Shown here in pieces: positions 22,605-35,459 of a stretch of DNA of 64,000 nt (position 1 is its first letter; the number at the start of each line of letters is the position of its first letter). The notes beneath the pieces are model-generated. The model was not told the origin of the DNA. It saw only the letters and a program-made list of their open reading frames with translations, and did not search any database. Origin of the DNA: Ceratotherium simum simum. Its lineage: Eukaryota; Chordata; Mammalia; Perissodactyla; Rhinocerotidae. The position numbers were made by a program, and so were the translations under genes. The stretch spans positions 38,268,373 to 38,332,372 of the forward strand of contig NW_004454156.1 in assembly GCF_000283155.1 (NCBI RefSeq), read 5' to 3'.

Positions 22605-23419
22605 TGTTGTGGTGTGGTAATAACTTTGTTAATAGAGAAGACATTTTGTTATTAATTCAATATTGACTCATAATAGTTTTTCTGTCTATGTCTAAGAACC
22701 CTTGTGCCATTAAGAATTTTCTAATTTGGTTTTATCCCCAAGGACTTATTTTACTTAAATTTCATTTGGCTTTTGGCTTATTTCTAATTGATTAGGATCA
22801 CTCTTTTTTTCTCTCGTTATTTTAAAAAGCTGTCCATATGTGGAATTAAGTGCTGTTTCTGTATTTTCTTTCAAAACATTGATTAGGATTAAAGCATGTC
22901 AGTTCTTCAACTGACCTCCATGGACTGGAAAAAATGGGGTAGCTCTGTTAGTATGATCTAGCTTTTGGCAGATACAAAACATATAATATATTAGGTTTGC
23001 TCTCAGCTTTCACCAGCACTCCAAAGCTGTGAAATCAGACAGAAACAAGATTTTCCACAGTCCTTTGAACAACTTCAATAAATTTAACTTAAATATATGT
23101 TGCCATAGTCTCAACATTCATAAAATGAAACTTTTACTTTTTAACTTACACAATTCAAGTTATAACCAAAACAATTATGGGGACCATGAGATATAGTCTA
23201 ATAAAACTATTTGATCTTTAGAAAGATGAAAATGAACATTAAATAAATGCATTTTATTACATTTTATGGTCACCTTAATACGAGGCAATGTTGCATCCGT
23301 TAAAAAGAATAGGATGTCATATATAATAAAAAGAGTACAACAATAAACTATTAGAAAGAACAGAAAAATTACAGAATGTACAAATTAATAGAAAAGTGAT
23401 ATAAAAAGGTATCAACAGG
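22605..23419. other. Unique AT-rich DNA, no gene seen
   Basis: No recognised element, exon or RNA gene. Confidence 0.45.
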
Positions 23420-23610
23420 CATAATTTTTCAGAATGAAAGGGCCCACTTAGTGTCTAGCACAATGAATAGAAAAATACCCTCACGAAAGGATATAGTTGT
23501 GAAATTTCAGAATAGTAGAGACAAAGGGAAGATCTTAAAAGCTTCCAGAGAGGGTGGGGAAAGCAGGTCGCATACAAAAGATGAGCAATTATAGTTGAGC
23601 CAGCAAATCC
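23420..23610 (+). mobile_element. Old L1 5'-region fragment
   Basis: The phrases 'agaatgaaagggcccactta', 'gttgtgaaatttcagaatag' and 'gatcttaaaagcttccagag' match a conserved stretch of old mammalian L1 5' sequence. The fragment is diverged and truncated; similarity may continue weakly to about 23800. Confidence 0.5.
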
Positions 23611-24049
23611 CAATTAGATGTCACTTAATTCCACATTCCACTTCATGGAAACAAGGCAGAGAGGCATTATTGAAATATGAACTTTCTCTCCTAAGTTGGC
23701 TCAGTATCCAAGGCAAGCCTGAGCCAGCAAGTGAAGGTCATTAGAGATTGTGAAAAGCTTGGAAAGGTGAGACAAAGGGAGAGTAACACCTACTAAGCAC
23801 GAGGCTGGCCTGGGAATACAGACATGCAAGACACAGACTCTAAGCAGATGAAGCAAATTTTGCAAGTGAGGTTCTAGCCTTGGCTTATTCTCAGCATATT
23901 TCTGAACTCTGTGTGTGTGTGTTTGGGAAGGAGGGGCAGTGATGTTTTGTTAGATAAAGGAACCTGTTGAGGATATGAATATGAAGCAGGATTAGTAGCT
24001 TGGTTGGGCTTGGAGAAAGATATAAATCTCCAGATCATCTTAGAAAGGA

Positions 24050-24130
24050 GAAGGGCTCTTTCCTGGGACATGGAACTTTCAGGGCTACAACTAGAACAGT
24101 CCCAGGCAAAGTGGGATGATTGGTCACCCA
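24050..24130. mobile_element. Possible hAT terminal fragment
   Basis: The segment 'ctagaacagtcccaggcaaa' followed by 'gtgggatgattggtcaccc' resembles the terminal part of a mammalian hAT element (MER45-like). Only one end is visible. It overlaps the longest stop-free frame of the window (minus strand, 23874-24467), which argues that this frame is not a gene. Confidence 0.3.
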
Positions 24131-24469
24131 AAGTGAAGTTCCAGGGAACCTGAAAATGAACAGATAAATGCAGGACTGAGACTGGGATGGAAAGAAGAAT
24201 AACAGAAGGAGAAGAATAGAAGTGCAATGGGACAAGCCAGAGCTTGAGAGCAGAGTTCAGGATAAGCCAACCTTTGAGAGAACCCTTCAACCAAAGACAT
24301 GAAAACCTGAGCTTGGAGCTGGCATGTAGCAGCCTCAACATGGTGTGTGCCCAAGAGATGGTGGACAGCTCATGTCTGCCCTTTCTCAAGTTTAAATAAG
24401 TCTCTGTAAAAAATAAAATACACAGCATTTCAAAGCTACTTTTTCTCAGAATTAATTGGTAGTACACGT

Positions 24470-25659
24470 GAGTTTAATCAAAAATTGGATTTTTCTAGAT
24501 AGTAGAATTCATGGGATTTTGTTTTAAATCTGATTCTTCGGACTTACATACCGTAGAGAACCATCACTATCATTAGAAACCAAATACCCCATCAGAACTT
24601 CACAATGATACATTCTGTGCTATGCTTCCCTCTGGTGCTCTCCTCAGGCTCATGCTTCATTACCTAATGAAATTCCCAAGGACGTGGTTCATTTTCATAA
24701 ACACAAGATGTGACAGAAATTTAACAAAGTCCCCACGACATTGGCTGCTGTCAGAAAAAAAGCCTCATCGGTCTATCTGCTAAAGTGTATGCTCAAAATG
24801 CAGCCCTACACTGAAATCTCAGAGGCTGGTTTAGAAAGAACTGCTGACCTAGGGGGTTTGGCAATATATATTTTAAGAAGACAACACTAAACTAGAAATT
24901 GAAGCATAATTTGAAGCTGGGTTTTAGTGTTTCCATTTTCTTTCTCATGTAGAGAATGTATAAGCTTTTTCTGAATATGACTGCCACTTTTCCATTGTCA
25001 ATACCGTGAGACCCGAGGCCATAATTTTCCATCATCTATTTTACCCCAGCAGTTCTGCATTTTGAAATACAGAGTCCTTATTCTCTACACTGGCTCTTCA
25101 TTTTGTGTGCCATCTGGGATTAACTGGAAACAATATTTAAAAATTTTAGGTATCTGGAAAAGTAACAAAGAAAATGAAATACGACTTAGAAAAGCAGGTT
25201 AATGCCTTTGAGGGAAAATAAATTATAAAAAAGTCAAATACTCAATGGAAAGGTAAAAGTTGTAGAGAAATAATGCTGCAGGGTATACATAAATGAGAAA
25301 TAATAAATTAGATATTGAAATAAAACATTTTTTACAAAGGGCAACTGCAAGTTAGAAAATATTTCATATTTCCCATTATGGTTGAGCCTATTGTTTTCAA
25401 AGTCACTGATGAGACTTAAAACAGACTATCATTTTTAAAAAATGATTCAAATCTGTATAACCTTGGAGCTCTTAATCCATTTGCATTTTACCATCTGCTT
25501 TGCATGCCTCTTAACTTAATATGCATATCTCAGAATTGATTCAACTTACAAGCTCCTTCAGGAAGACATGTGCTACTATCGTATTGCAGAAATGATGAGA
25601 TTCAACAAACTGCACAACATAAATCTGAAAGGGCAGCATGGAAGGAAAACTAGACAAAG
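24470..25659. other. Unique DNA, no gene seen
   Basis: No recognised repeat or convincing exon. Confidence 0.4.
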
Positions 25660-25810
25660 ACTTAGAAGACTTCATTCAAGTCGTATCATAATTACTCGCT
25701 CACTTCATGACCTTGAACAACGTATCTCAACCCTCCAGCCTTCAATTTTCACATGCAGAATGGATTAGGCAACCTCTGTAAGACACTTTCCAACTCCAAA
25801 ATTCTCGCAT
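25660..25810 (+). mobile_element. Diverged MIR-type SINE
   Basis: The order 'cacttcatgaccttgaacaa', 'ttcaattttcacatgcagaa' and 'acactttccaactccaaaat' follows the forward MIR core and its 3' extension. The open frame 25568-25768 overlaps it and is not a gene. Confidence 0.5.
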
Positions 25811-26099
25811 ATATATCATCTTCTTATTGGGGGAAAGATTGATCATTTCCATTAAGAAATAGACATCAACTGGTGCCTTTTCTCCCTCTTTTGATAATCA
25901 TATTTGGGAAAGACTTCTTAGGAGCTTCAAATGAAAAATCGTAGTCCTGTAAAAAATACAACTAGAGATAAACATTACAAACTGGATATTAAAGGTTTCA
26001 TACTAATAAAAATGAGTCATGAAAAATGAAAAATGAAAATGAATTAAAATATATCAGTAATTACAATAATTGTAAATATAAAAAACTTCCTTGATGAGA

Positions 26100-26545
26100 A
26101 TCTCCTATGGAGAGACAGAGAGAGAGAGAGGGAAAGAGAGAGTGAGAGAGACTTGCTACAAAAGCAAAAACTATATCCAACGATAAGCTAATTTCAAGAG
26201 ATATCCGTATGATATAAAGTAAGGATATAGAAAGGTTAAAAGGTAAGAAATGGAAAATATATATTAAAAAAATTCCAATCAAAAGAAAGTTGATGTAGCA
26301 ATATTATCAAAATGCGTAGATTTCAAAGACAAGTATATTGAATAAAAGGAACATTTCACCATAAAGATATAACAGTTTTGAACCCTGAATATACCTCCAA
26401 ATGTAGCTTCAAACATGTGAGATAAACATTGGCAGAATTACCCAAGGAATTGTCAAAATGGAATTTTGATGGAACATGTTTATACACTGATAGATCAAGC
26501 AAACAATCTAATAATCTGAATTGATAGACCTTGTAGAACCCTGAA
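26100..26545 (+). mobile_element. Old L1 ORF2 endonuclease-region remnant
   Basis: After a GA microsatellite (26110-26151) the sequence 'ccaatcaaaagaaagttgat', then 'gtagatttcaaagacaagta' and 'agaattacccaaggaattgt' follow the EN-to-linker part of old L1 ORF2 or HAL1-like elements. It is too decayed for an open frame. Confidence 0.5.
26110..26151. repeat. (GA)n microsatellite
   Basis: Interrupted GA repeat. Confidence 0.85.
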
Positions 26546-26774
26546 GCAAACACTGAAAAAATATGTATATTTTTCCAAGGCAACATAGCCTATTAACAAA
26601 CATTTATATAGAATCTGTGCATGTCTGCATCTATGGTGATGTTTTGAATTATGCTATTAAATGTCATAAATGTGCAGATCAAAAGCAAGCTCTCCAAGGC
26701 TCCACAGACATGAGAGTCTTTCATTGTGGTAACCAAAGGAAGCAGACAGGATGTGATTCTGAATGTAAAGTTTT

Positions 26775-27372
26775 ATGTGACTTGATAAATGTGGCTATCT
26801 GCATAACCACCACTAAATCAATATATAGAACCTGTCTATCACCACAGCTTGGGTCCCAGGTAGCCACTGATATGCTTTCTGTCATTAGATATAAGATTTG
26901 TTTTTTCTAGAATTTTATAGAAGTAGAATCATATAGCTTGTACTTTCGTGTGTCTGTTTTCTTTCATTTATTGTTTTTAGATTCAGCCTCATCGTTGCCT
27001 CAGTTGTTGCTTCTTTTATATTGTTGAGTAGTATCCTATAAACTGCTTTTCCATTTGCCTCTTGATAGACATTCTGGTTGTTCCCAGTTTTTGACTAATG
27101 AAAAAAGTTGCCATGAACATTCCTGTACAAGTGGATCATACAGTAATTACATGTTTAAATTAAAAAAAAAAAATCAAACAGTTTTCCTAAGGTTTTATCT
27201 TTTCGTGTTCCCACAGCCATGTATGAGTTCCAGTTGCTCCACTGGCTGGATGATGATCTTTTCAACTTTAGACATTTGAGTGTGAGTGTATAGTGTTACC
27301 TCATTGCAGTTTAAAGTTGCATTTCTCTGATAACTAATGATATTGGGCATCTTTTCATGTGCTTATTGGATA
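26775..27372 (-). mobile_element. Ancient L1 3' UTR and ORF2 end, reversed
   Basis: Antisense L1 3' sequence ('ttttatagaagtagaatcat', 'cattctggttgttcccagtt', 'catctttt catgtgcttattg' across 27345-27369). It is split from its continuation at 27587 by a Tigger miniature element. Confidence 0.75.
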
Positions 27373-27584
27373 CAGTCACGCACCTCTTAATGATGTTTTG
27401 GTCAACAATGGACCACATATACAACAGTGGTCCCAAAAGATTAGTACCATATATCCTAAGGGTGTAGTAGGCTGTACCACCTAGGTTTGTGTAACTACAC
27501 TCTGTGATGTTCACACAACAATGAAATTGCCTAATGACACATTTCTCAGAGCATATCCCCCACATTAAGCAACACATGACTTTG
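27373..27584 (-). mobile_element. Tigger-type miniature transposon (MER44-like), reversed
   Basis: Same family as the element at 14809, in the opposite orientation: 'cagtcacgcacctcttaatg' at one end, 'gcaacacatgactttg' at the other, and the 'accacctaggtttgtgtaac' segment inside. TA dinucleotides flank it at 27371-27372 and 27585-27586, and the L1 reads straight through once the element is removed. The minus-strand frame 27311-27619 crosses the border and is not a gene. Confidence 0.8.
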
Positions 27585-27586
27585 TA

Positions 27587-30500
27587 TTTGTATATTTTTT
27601 TGATGAAGTGTCTGTTCAAATCATTTACCCATTTTTCAATTGGATCTCCTTCATATTATTGAGTTGTAAATATTCTTTATGTATTCTGCATACAAGTCCT
27701 TTATCAGATGTGTGTATTGTAAATATCTTCTCCCAGATTGTGACTTCATTTTCTTTCCTAATAGTGTCTTTGGAAAAGCAGTAATTTTCATTGTGATGAG
27801 GTTCCATTCTTCTATGGTTCATGTTTTTTTGTGACTTAAGAACTCTGCCTAGCCCAAGATCACATAGCTTTCTCTTATATTTTCTTCTCGAAGTTCTTAA
27901 TTTTAGTTTTGACATTTAAGTCCGAGATTCATTTTGAGTTAATTTTTTAAAGATGCAGGTCAGAGTTGAGATTTATTTTTCTCCATATGTTTACCCAGTC
28001 GTTCCCATACCACTATTGAAAAGGCTGTATTGTGTTCCTTTGGTGGTATCATGTTTCCCTAATTTTTCATGTTCCTTAAAGTTTTGTGTCACTGTCTTCG
28101 CATTTGAAAAAGTAGTCATCTTCTCCAGTCTTTACATTCCCCAGATAAGATCCATTTGTGGATCTTAATTCTTCCTCCACCATTATCTTTGCACTCCCAG
28201 TGTAAACCTCATATGTTATCCTTCTTATATACTATTGGATTTTATTTACTACAAATTGTTAAGGGTTTTTGCATTTATATGCATGAGGGATACGGTCTCT
28301 AGTTCCCTTTTTGTAATGTCTGTGTCTGATTTTCGTATCGTGTCGATGCTAGCCTCATAAAATGATTTAATAAATGTTTCCTCCTCTGTTTTCTGAAAGA
28401 GTATGTATATTATTGGTATTATTTCTTCCATAAATGTCTGACAGAGTTCACCATTGAAATCATAAGGTCCTGTCGTTTTGTGTGGGAATATTTTTGATAG
28501 AAAAATCAATGTTTTTAATGAATATTACAAAAATTAGATTTTCTATATCATCTTGTGTTAGTTTTGGTTTACTGTGATTTTCAAGGATTTTATGTTTTTC
28601 TTGAAGGTAGCATATATTGTTATTAAGTTGTGAAAATTGTCCTTTATTATATTTTTAATATCTGTGGGATCTTTAGTGATGTCTCCTTTCACTTCTGGTA
28701 ATTTGTGTCTTCTCTCTTTTTTTTCTTGATTAGGCTAGTTAGGTAGTTATCAATTTTGTTGGCCTTCTCAAAGAAACAACTTTTGTTTTAACCGATTTTT
28801 CTCTATTTTCTATTTTATTAATTTTCAATTGTGTATCTATTATTTCCTTCATTATACTAACATGTTTAATTAGCTCGTTTTTTTTCTAGTTTCTTAAGTT
28901 GAAAGTTTACCTCATTTATTTTTAGACCTTTCTTCTTTTCTAATATAAGTATGTAAAGCTATAAATATCTCTCTAAGCACTGTTTTTAGCCAAATCTTAT
29001 GAATTTTGATATTTTGATGATTTCATTTTCATTCAGTTCAAGGTATTTTCTAATTCTTTTGGTGATTCTTTGACATATTTATTTAGAAGTGCATTGATTA
29101 ATGTCCAAATATTTGGGGATTTCCAAGATAGCTTTCTCTTGTTCATTTCTGTGTTAATTCTATTGTTGTTAGAGAACATACTGTGTATTTGAATCTTTTA
29201 AGATTTATTGACTCATTTTACAGCCCAACATATGGTTTATCTTGGTGGATGTGGCATGTTTAACAGAAAATAATGTGTATTCTGCTGTTCTTTGGTGAAT
29301 TGTTCTATAAATAAACGTCAATTAGGTCAAGTTGTTTGAATGTGTTGCTCATTCTTCTGTATCTTCACTGATATTCTGTCTACATGTTCTATCATTACTA
29401 AGATAAGAGTGTTGAAATCGCCAATTTTAATAACAGGTTTGTCTCTTTCTCCTTTCAGTTCTGTCAGTTTACGCTTCACCAATTTTGAAATTTTGTTTAG
29501 GCACATACAATGGAGGATTATTATATATTTGCTAGGAATTGACCCATTTGTCATTATGAAATATTTCTTTTTAATCCCTGTTAATATTCTTGAATTTGAA
29601 GTTTACTTTACCTAGCTATAGTCACTACAACTTTCTTAATATTCGTTTGCATAGCATATCTTTTTGTATCCTTTTACTTTTATCCTGTTGATCTCTTTAT
29701 ACTTAAAATAAGCATACTTTAAATGTAGACAGACTATAGTTCATTATTGCTTTTCTGATCCAGTCTGATAATCTCTGATTTTTAATTAGAATGCTTAGAC
29801 CATTTGTTTTTGAGTAATTTTTGACATACTTGGGATTAAATATGCCATCATGTTAGTTGATGATGTTTCCTCTTCTCTTCTTTAAGATTAATTAAGTTTT
29901 GTTTTATTTTGCTTTGTTAATATTTCAGTTTACCTCCACTATTGATTTTTTAACTATACATACATCTTTGTGTATCTTTTTGTGGCTAATCTAGATTTTA
30001 TACTACATATCTTTCACTTGTATTTTAAATTATATGTATAACTTAAAAATCTTAAAACATTTCCCTATACTATTTTCCCTCCAATCCTTTGTGCTTCTGT
30101 TGTGGTACACTTTACATATGTATATGTGTATATTAAACTCCACAATGTATTTTTGCTTTAAACAGCCAATTATTTTTAAATATTTAAAAAAAAAATAACC
30201 ATGTTTTTACACTTACCTGCATATTCACCATGTTTGGTGCTTTTTTCTCTTTTATCATCTACTTTTTCAACTGGTATCATTTCGTTGTATCTGAAGAATT
30301 TCCTTCAAAATTTCTTTTAGTGCACACTTGCTGGAAAAACATTCTTTCAGATTTGTTTGCTTGAAAAAGTCTTCATTGCTTAATTTTTGTAGGATAGTTT
30401 CATGATTGTATTCTAGTTTGATGTGTTTTTTTTCTTCCATTTCATCGACTCTTGATCACTGAGTTTTTGATGTGTCTGTGATCATTCTTTTGTTTTTTTC

Positions 30501-31945
30501 TTCTGTACAAAATGTGTCTTTTTTTCCTACATACTTTTCAGATTTTTCTCTTTATTACTAGTTTTCAGTAAGTTGATTATAATGTGCGTTGGTGTGGTTT
30601 TCTTTGTATTCATTTGTTCGGTTTCATTGATCTTCCTGCATCTGTGTGCTTATTGTTGTCACCAAATTTGGAAAACTTTTGGATAATTTTGGAATTGGAA
30701 TTCCTTGAAATATTTTTCTATCTCCCTTTTTCTTTCCATTCTTCTGAAATATCCAATTACATATTTGTTACACAACTTGCAATTAATTACAAGTCACTAA
30801 GACTCTTGTTTTTTTTTATTTCTTTTTCTTTTCTTTTTCTCTCATTGCTTTATTTTGGGTAGTTTCTATTGTTATGTCTTCAAGTTCACTGATCTTTCTT
30901 TCTGCAGTGTCTAATTTGGTGTTCATTCTTTCCAATGATAGTCATTTCAGGTACTGATATTTCATCTCTAGGAGTTCCATTTTATTCTTTTCTTATGTTT
31001 TCTATTTCCCTTCTCATTATGTTTTTCTTTAAATCTTTGAGCATATCGAACATATTAATAATAATGATTTTAGCATCTTTTTCTGCTAGTTCCATTATCT
31101 TTGTCATTTCTATGTCTGCTTCTGTTAATTGATTCTTATCCTGGTCATAAGTTACATTTTCCTGCCTTTTCACACATCTAGTAGTTTTGATTGGCTGTTG
31201 GGCATTATGATTTTACATTTTTTTGAGTGTCAGACTTGTTAAATTTATATAAAGAGTGTCCTGGCAGGCAATAAAGTTGCTTACAGATCATTTTGGTACT
31301 TTTGTGATTTGTTTTCAAGCTTTTGGGGTTGGAGTAGGTATAGGGTAGCCTACACTTTAGCTTCAATACTAAAGCACAATTCTTCTGGGACATCTACTGA
31401 ATGCTGCATATATTAACAACGAGGTCTTTCCATTCTAACTGGTAGGAACACAAATTATTTCTTGCCCTGTGTAAGCTCTAGGAATTATTTGCCTACAGAT
31501 CCCCAATAATTTTTCTTTTCTTGAAAGTTGTTTTTTGTCTGGCCCACAACAAACACATACAGATTGATATTCAGCTAAAGACTCAAGGGGACTGTTGTGC
31601 ATATCTGGACCTCTATCTTTGCATAGCTTCTTTCTCTGGTGTTACACAACTTCTTCCTCCCCACTCCTCCAACCAATTTGGGCTTCCTCGGCCTCACTGA
31701 GCTTCAATCTCTGTCTCCTCAGCCAAGAGAGATGGCAGACTCTATTTGAATGTCTCTTCCTTTTGTCCAGTCCTGAAACTGCCTACTGGCAGAAAGCCAA
31801 GGGCTCCTGTTTTCAGTGACCACAGGTCTGTGCTGTCTACTTTCTAGCAACTGAAAAGAGCAGTTTCATATATTCTGTCCACTTTTTAAATTGTTTAGAG
31901 TAGAAGAATTATTCTTGACATCATTACTCCATCATGGCCAGGCAG
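27587..31945 (-). mobile_element. Ancient L1, long reversed copy (ORF2 to 5' region)
   Basis: Together with 26775-27372 this is about 4.9 kb of one ancient L1 read on the minus strand. In window order it holds the ORF2 C-terminal end, parts of the RT (28240-28510, minus frame AKTLNNL... from 28509), the endonuclease region at about 29330-29620 (the minus frame 29554-29327 contains the IGDFNTLI motif), an ORF1-like and 5' stretch, and a 5' UTR near 31560-31945. Many stops make it inactive. The abundant T-rich plus-strand frames in 29340-31132 are shadows. Confidence 0.7.
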
Positions 31946-33579
31946 GAGTTGAATTTCTTTTAAAAGTATGTTTAGATATGTTTTTCTGCTGTGTAAAAAT
32001 TCTGTTTATTCCAAAATGTCAGCCATAGCAGATTTACTACACATGGAAATAATAATTTTATCTTATCAAAAAAAGTCATTTCCAAAATTCTGTAAGAAAT
32101 CTAAAGTTCAGATCATAAATATAAATGTACTTTGAAATATGGTTTTCTTTTTCCTTGCCAGCTGTATTTTGATTGCCTATTATGATATATGATTCCTCAG
32201 TCAATCGATGGACCTGGTCAGGTATTCTGTGGGGCAAAATGAGTTTAAAAATATTTTAAAAGATTATATTATTGTTTCACTTGAGTAGTTATAATTTAAT
32301 CAAAAATCAAGGCAGAAAATATAATCATTAACTAAATATAAAACATGAAGTACTAGAATTTTTCAGAGTTTAGAGAGGGTACCGTTGGTTGGTATGGACA
32401 GAGAGTTCTAACGACCCAGTCTTAATATTTTGGCAGCTCCAATAGTATTCCTATAGACAAATCACTTTACATTTTCATGCTACAACCAAGTAATGGCTCG
32501 CTCAGAAGTGTCTGAGAACAAGCAAAGTCTTAGGCAAAACTCATGCCCTAGAGAGATTGCATTCATCCAGAAGAACAGGCTTTCCTCTTTTTGCATAATC
32601 TTGTCATATTCTTTTCTACTCGTGGGCATTTATATGCTGGGTATAATTATGTGTAGTTTATGTTTTCAATTAATTTATATTGCTTATACTTTGCATATCC
32701 TTTTGGTTACCAAGTTCTGATAATTGGCATTAACATAGAGGATTTCCTGAGCGGCCTTTCAGTGACCAGAGCTTTATTGGGTTCTGACTGGTTAATTTCA
32801 ATTGTGGTTTGATTTCTCTGAATGTCAGTTAAATAAAGTTGCAATATCCTTGCAGTGAGGTAATACCACGTACATCTTACATTTTACGTGGTAAATAATA
32901 GTTCGTATTTGTTTTCAGTAGATATCTGAGACGCTCTACTTCAATGAAGTCTGTAAATGCAATGCCAATCAATGCAATCTCTGCAGAATGGCTAAAAATA
33001 TGTGCATACACATTAATGAAGAGGGAATGTGTTTACCAGCTATGACTGAGTGGTTCCACTTTCTCAGGTTAGCCCTGGATGGATATTTACTACAGTTTAG
33101 TTCAATGTCAGTCATTGTGGGAGCCATTTACACACACAAAACCTTATGTAGTCATATCATTTACTTCCTGTAGAGTTGCTCAGCAGGATGAGTTTTAAAA
33201 TTCATTGACCAAGACGATGTTGATTTCTATAATTTCAAGTTCTTTTAACAGAAAAAAATCTCTCTCAGAGGTTTTTGCCTTGGCTCAGGCTTTAAAACTA
33301 AGAACTGAAGAAGTTAGTAAAGAAACTAAGTTTATGTGGATTTCAAGGCACATGATGGAAGAAGTAGATAGAATGCCTTAAACTGTTACTAAGATATTAG
33401 TTTCCTGATTGAGGAAGGAGAACCATGGTGACTCCTACTCTGGGTGTGCATCTTGATGTAGCTTTATTACGTTCAATATTTTTATTTTTGGTTTGCCATG
33501 AGGAGAGAAGGAGGTCAATGTGTTATCTACAAACTTTGGAGAATTCTCTGACTAGCATCAGAAGAACTGATTTTATTTC
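31946..33579. other. Unique DNA, no gene seen
   Basis: Contains a 9-bp perfect inverted repeat (32864-32872 with 32885-32893). No recognised repeat or exon. Confidence 0.4.
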
Positions 33580-33720
33580 TTACTCTTCCGTCAACCAACT
33601 GGGCGACCTGAGGTAAGTCAGTGTGACCCTGGAACTCAAGTTTCCTATGAATGATATGAGGAAGTTAAAGTAGATAGGCTAGAAGTTTTCTTCCAGTTTA
33701 TTTCATAACTTTATAAGTTT
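33580..33720 (+). mobile_element. Diverged MIR SINE
   Basis: Forward MIR order: 'accaactgggcgacctgagg', 'taagtcagtgtgaccctgga', 'ctcaagtttcctatgaatga' and a TCTTCCAGTTTATTTC-like 3' extension. Confidence 0.55.
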
Positions 33721-34528
33721 AAAAATAGGAGGATAAAGCTTATAAACTTAGAAATAACTGTGACTGGTCTAGATTAATGTTCCGTCCAGCCCCCAAATCT
33801 GTGCAAACAAGGGCCATAGGGAGTGAGTCATGAGTGGTTGTAATTTTTCATCCTGACATCAACCTTAAAGGTAGAGCATGCATTAGCTCCTCGTAATCTC
33901 CATCGACGGCACTGCGGTATATAAATTCAGCCAACCCCCTTTAAAATCCACTTACATTTGCTGTCAATTACATCCTCTTGGGGGTTAAGAGTTTCTTAAG
34001 ATTATTGTCCTCTGTATAAAGAAGTACTTCCTTTTTTTTGGTCCTAATTTTATCTTGCTCAGTTTTTAAAAGGGTCTCCTTTAAAAGAGACACAGTCTAG
34101 TATTTCAGATTTTGAAAGTTAAGTCTATGCTTGTTTTACACACATCAATCATCAGATTTTTATATTTTTAAGTTTTAATCTGGTTAGCATCCTCTGGTTG
34201 TGCCTTTCCAGAGTGAAGAGTTTTACTCTTTCCGTTCCTTCTTGCATCACTGGCTGTCTCCACTAGCATTATTCCTACTCTCAGTCCTTGAGATTGCTTT
34301 AGTTTTCCTTTTCTGGAATTTTACCAGTTCCATTTTGCACCACTGGAGGTGCAAAAACAAAGAAATATATAAGATTATAGAGTAAGAATCAGACGGAAAA
34401 GGCAGTGCATTTTCTTATATTTTGCAGACAATCCATGCCTTGCTGGTCTTTTGGGTTACAGAAACACAATCTACAATCTCAGGAAGCCACCTACTACTCA
34501 CTTAATTGAAATTAGATTTTTTAAAAAT

Positions 34529-34789
34529 GGGGTCCGGCACAGTGGCATAGCGGTTAAGTTCAAGAGTTCCGCTTCAGCAGGCTGAGGTTCGCTGGGTCGG
34601 ATCTGCGCGGACCTACTCACTGCTCATCAAGCCATGCTGAGGCAGCATCCCACATAGAAGAACTAGAAGGACCTACAACTAGGATATACAACTATGTACG
34701 GGGGCTTTGGGGAGAAAAAAGAAAAAGAGGAAGATCGGCCACAGATGTTAGCTCAGGGCCAACCTTCCTCAAAAAAAGAAAAAAAAAAA
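34529..34789 (+). mobile_element. ERE SINE, diverged subtype
   Basis: Forward ERE with head 'ggggtccggcacagtggcat' and 'gttagctcagggccaacctt' near the 3' end, then an A-rich tail (34771-34789). The central part contains 'aactaggatatacaactatg' instead of the duplicated GGAAGATGGGCA segment of the other copies, so it represents another ERE subfamily. Its flanks carry imperfect agatttttt/agatttctg words. Confidence 0.85.
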
Positions 34790-34839
34790 GATTTCTGCAT
34801 AAAAATAAATAAATAAATAAAATGGATATATTTATTCTT

Positions 34840-34920
34840 TTTGTTTTTTTCTCTGTTTCCCTCCTTCCCTCTTTCTTTCTCTCCTTCTTGTTCATTCTCC
34901 TTCCCTTCTCACTTATTGTT
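34840..34920. repeat. Polypyrimidine tract
   Basis: Almost uninterrupted C/T on the plus strand, preceded by AAAT repeats (about 34802-34820). The open frame 34841-35050 owes its first half to this tract. Confidence 0.7.
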
Positions 34921-35246
34921 GCTTAAACAAACCAGTCATTTGGGCTATGGGATTTTAGAATGGGAAAATCCATCCCCTAGTGATTTATTACCTAAATTTC
35001 AGTTTAAGACATTAAGTGTTAAGAAATGTTATTGTGTATTACCACTGTAAGTCCACTTCCTTTACATCTTTGAAGATATAATAAGCCTAATTTAAGTATA
35101 TAGCATCCAAATAATCAAAATAAAAGACAAGGATTTTTCTGGGAAGCAATGTGGAATGCTGAAGAGACTATCAAGGAAGGAGAAACTAAGAAAGGCCCTC
35201 AGAGATTCTAACTAACGAGAGTTAAAGACATCTAAGCTTGAGCTAT

Positions 35247-35252
35247 TTTATT
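35247..35252 (-). terminator. AATAAA polyadenylation hexamer after the candidate last exon
   Basis: On the minus strand AATAAA begins 16 nt after the TGA of the candidate terminal exon at 35269-35363. A single hexamer is common by chance in AT-rich DNA, so it supports the model only weakly. Confidence 0.25.
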
Positions 35253-35268
35253 GCCCATTTGAGGTGTA

Positions 35269-35363
35269 TCAATTGGTTGCCCTGTCTTTCTTCAGGTTTA
35301 GTCCTTTTGCAAATTCAATCACTCTAAATTTCTGTTTCCTTCTTTGCCTTGATTTCATCTCAC
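35269..35363 (-). other. Candidate terminal coding exon (unknown gene)
   Basis: Minus strand. The acceptor tattgatttcag precedes a frame entered in phase 1 that reads EMKSRQRRKQKFRVIEFAKG, then ten more residues and TGA. It would join the GACCAG|gtagga donor of the candidate exon at 37969-38079 in frame. The peptide is strongly basic. The coding strand is purine-rich, which lowers the chance of stops, so openness alone is weak evidence. No known family recognised. Confidence 0.27.
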
Positions 35364-35459
35364 CTGAAATCAATATGCATTTAACTTACTCTCGTATACA
35401 CTGCTCAGCCTGATGGTGAGTAAGGATACAAAACCAGCAGAAGAGGGCAGCGCTCTAAA

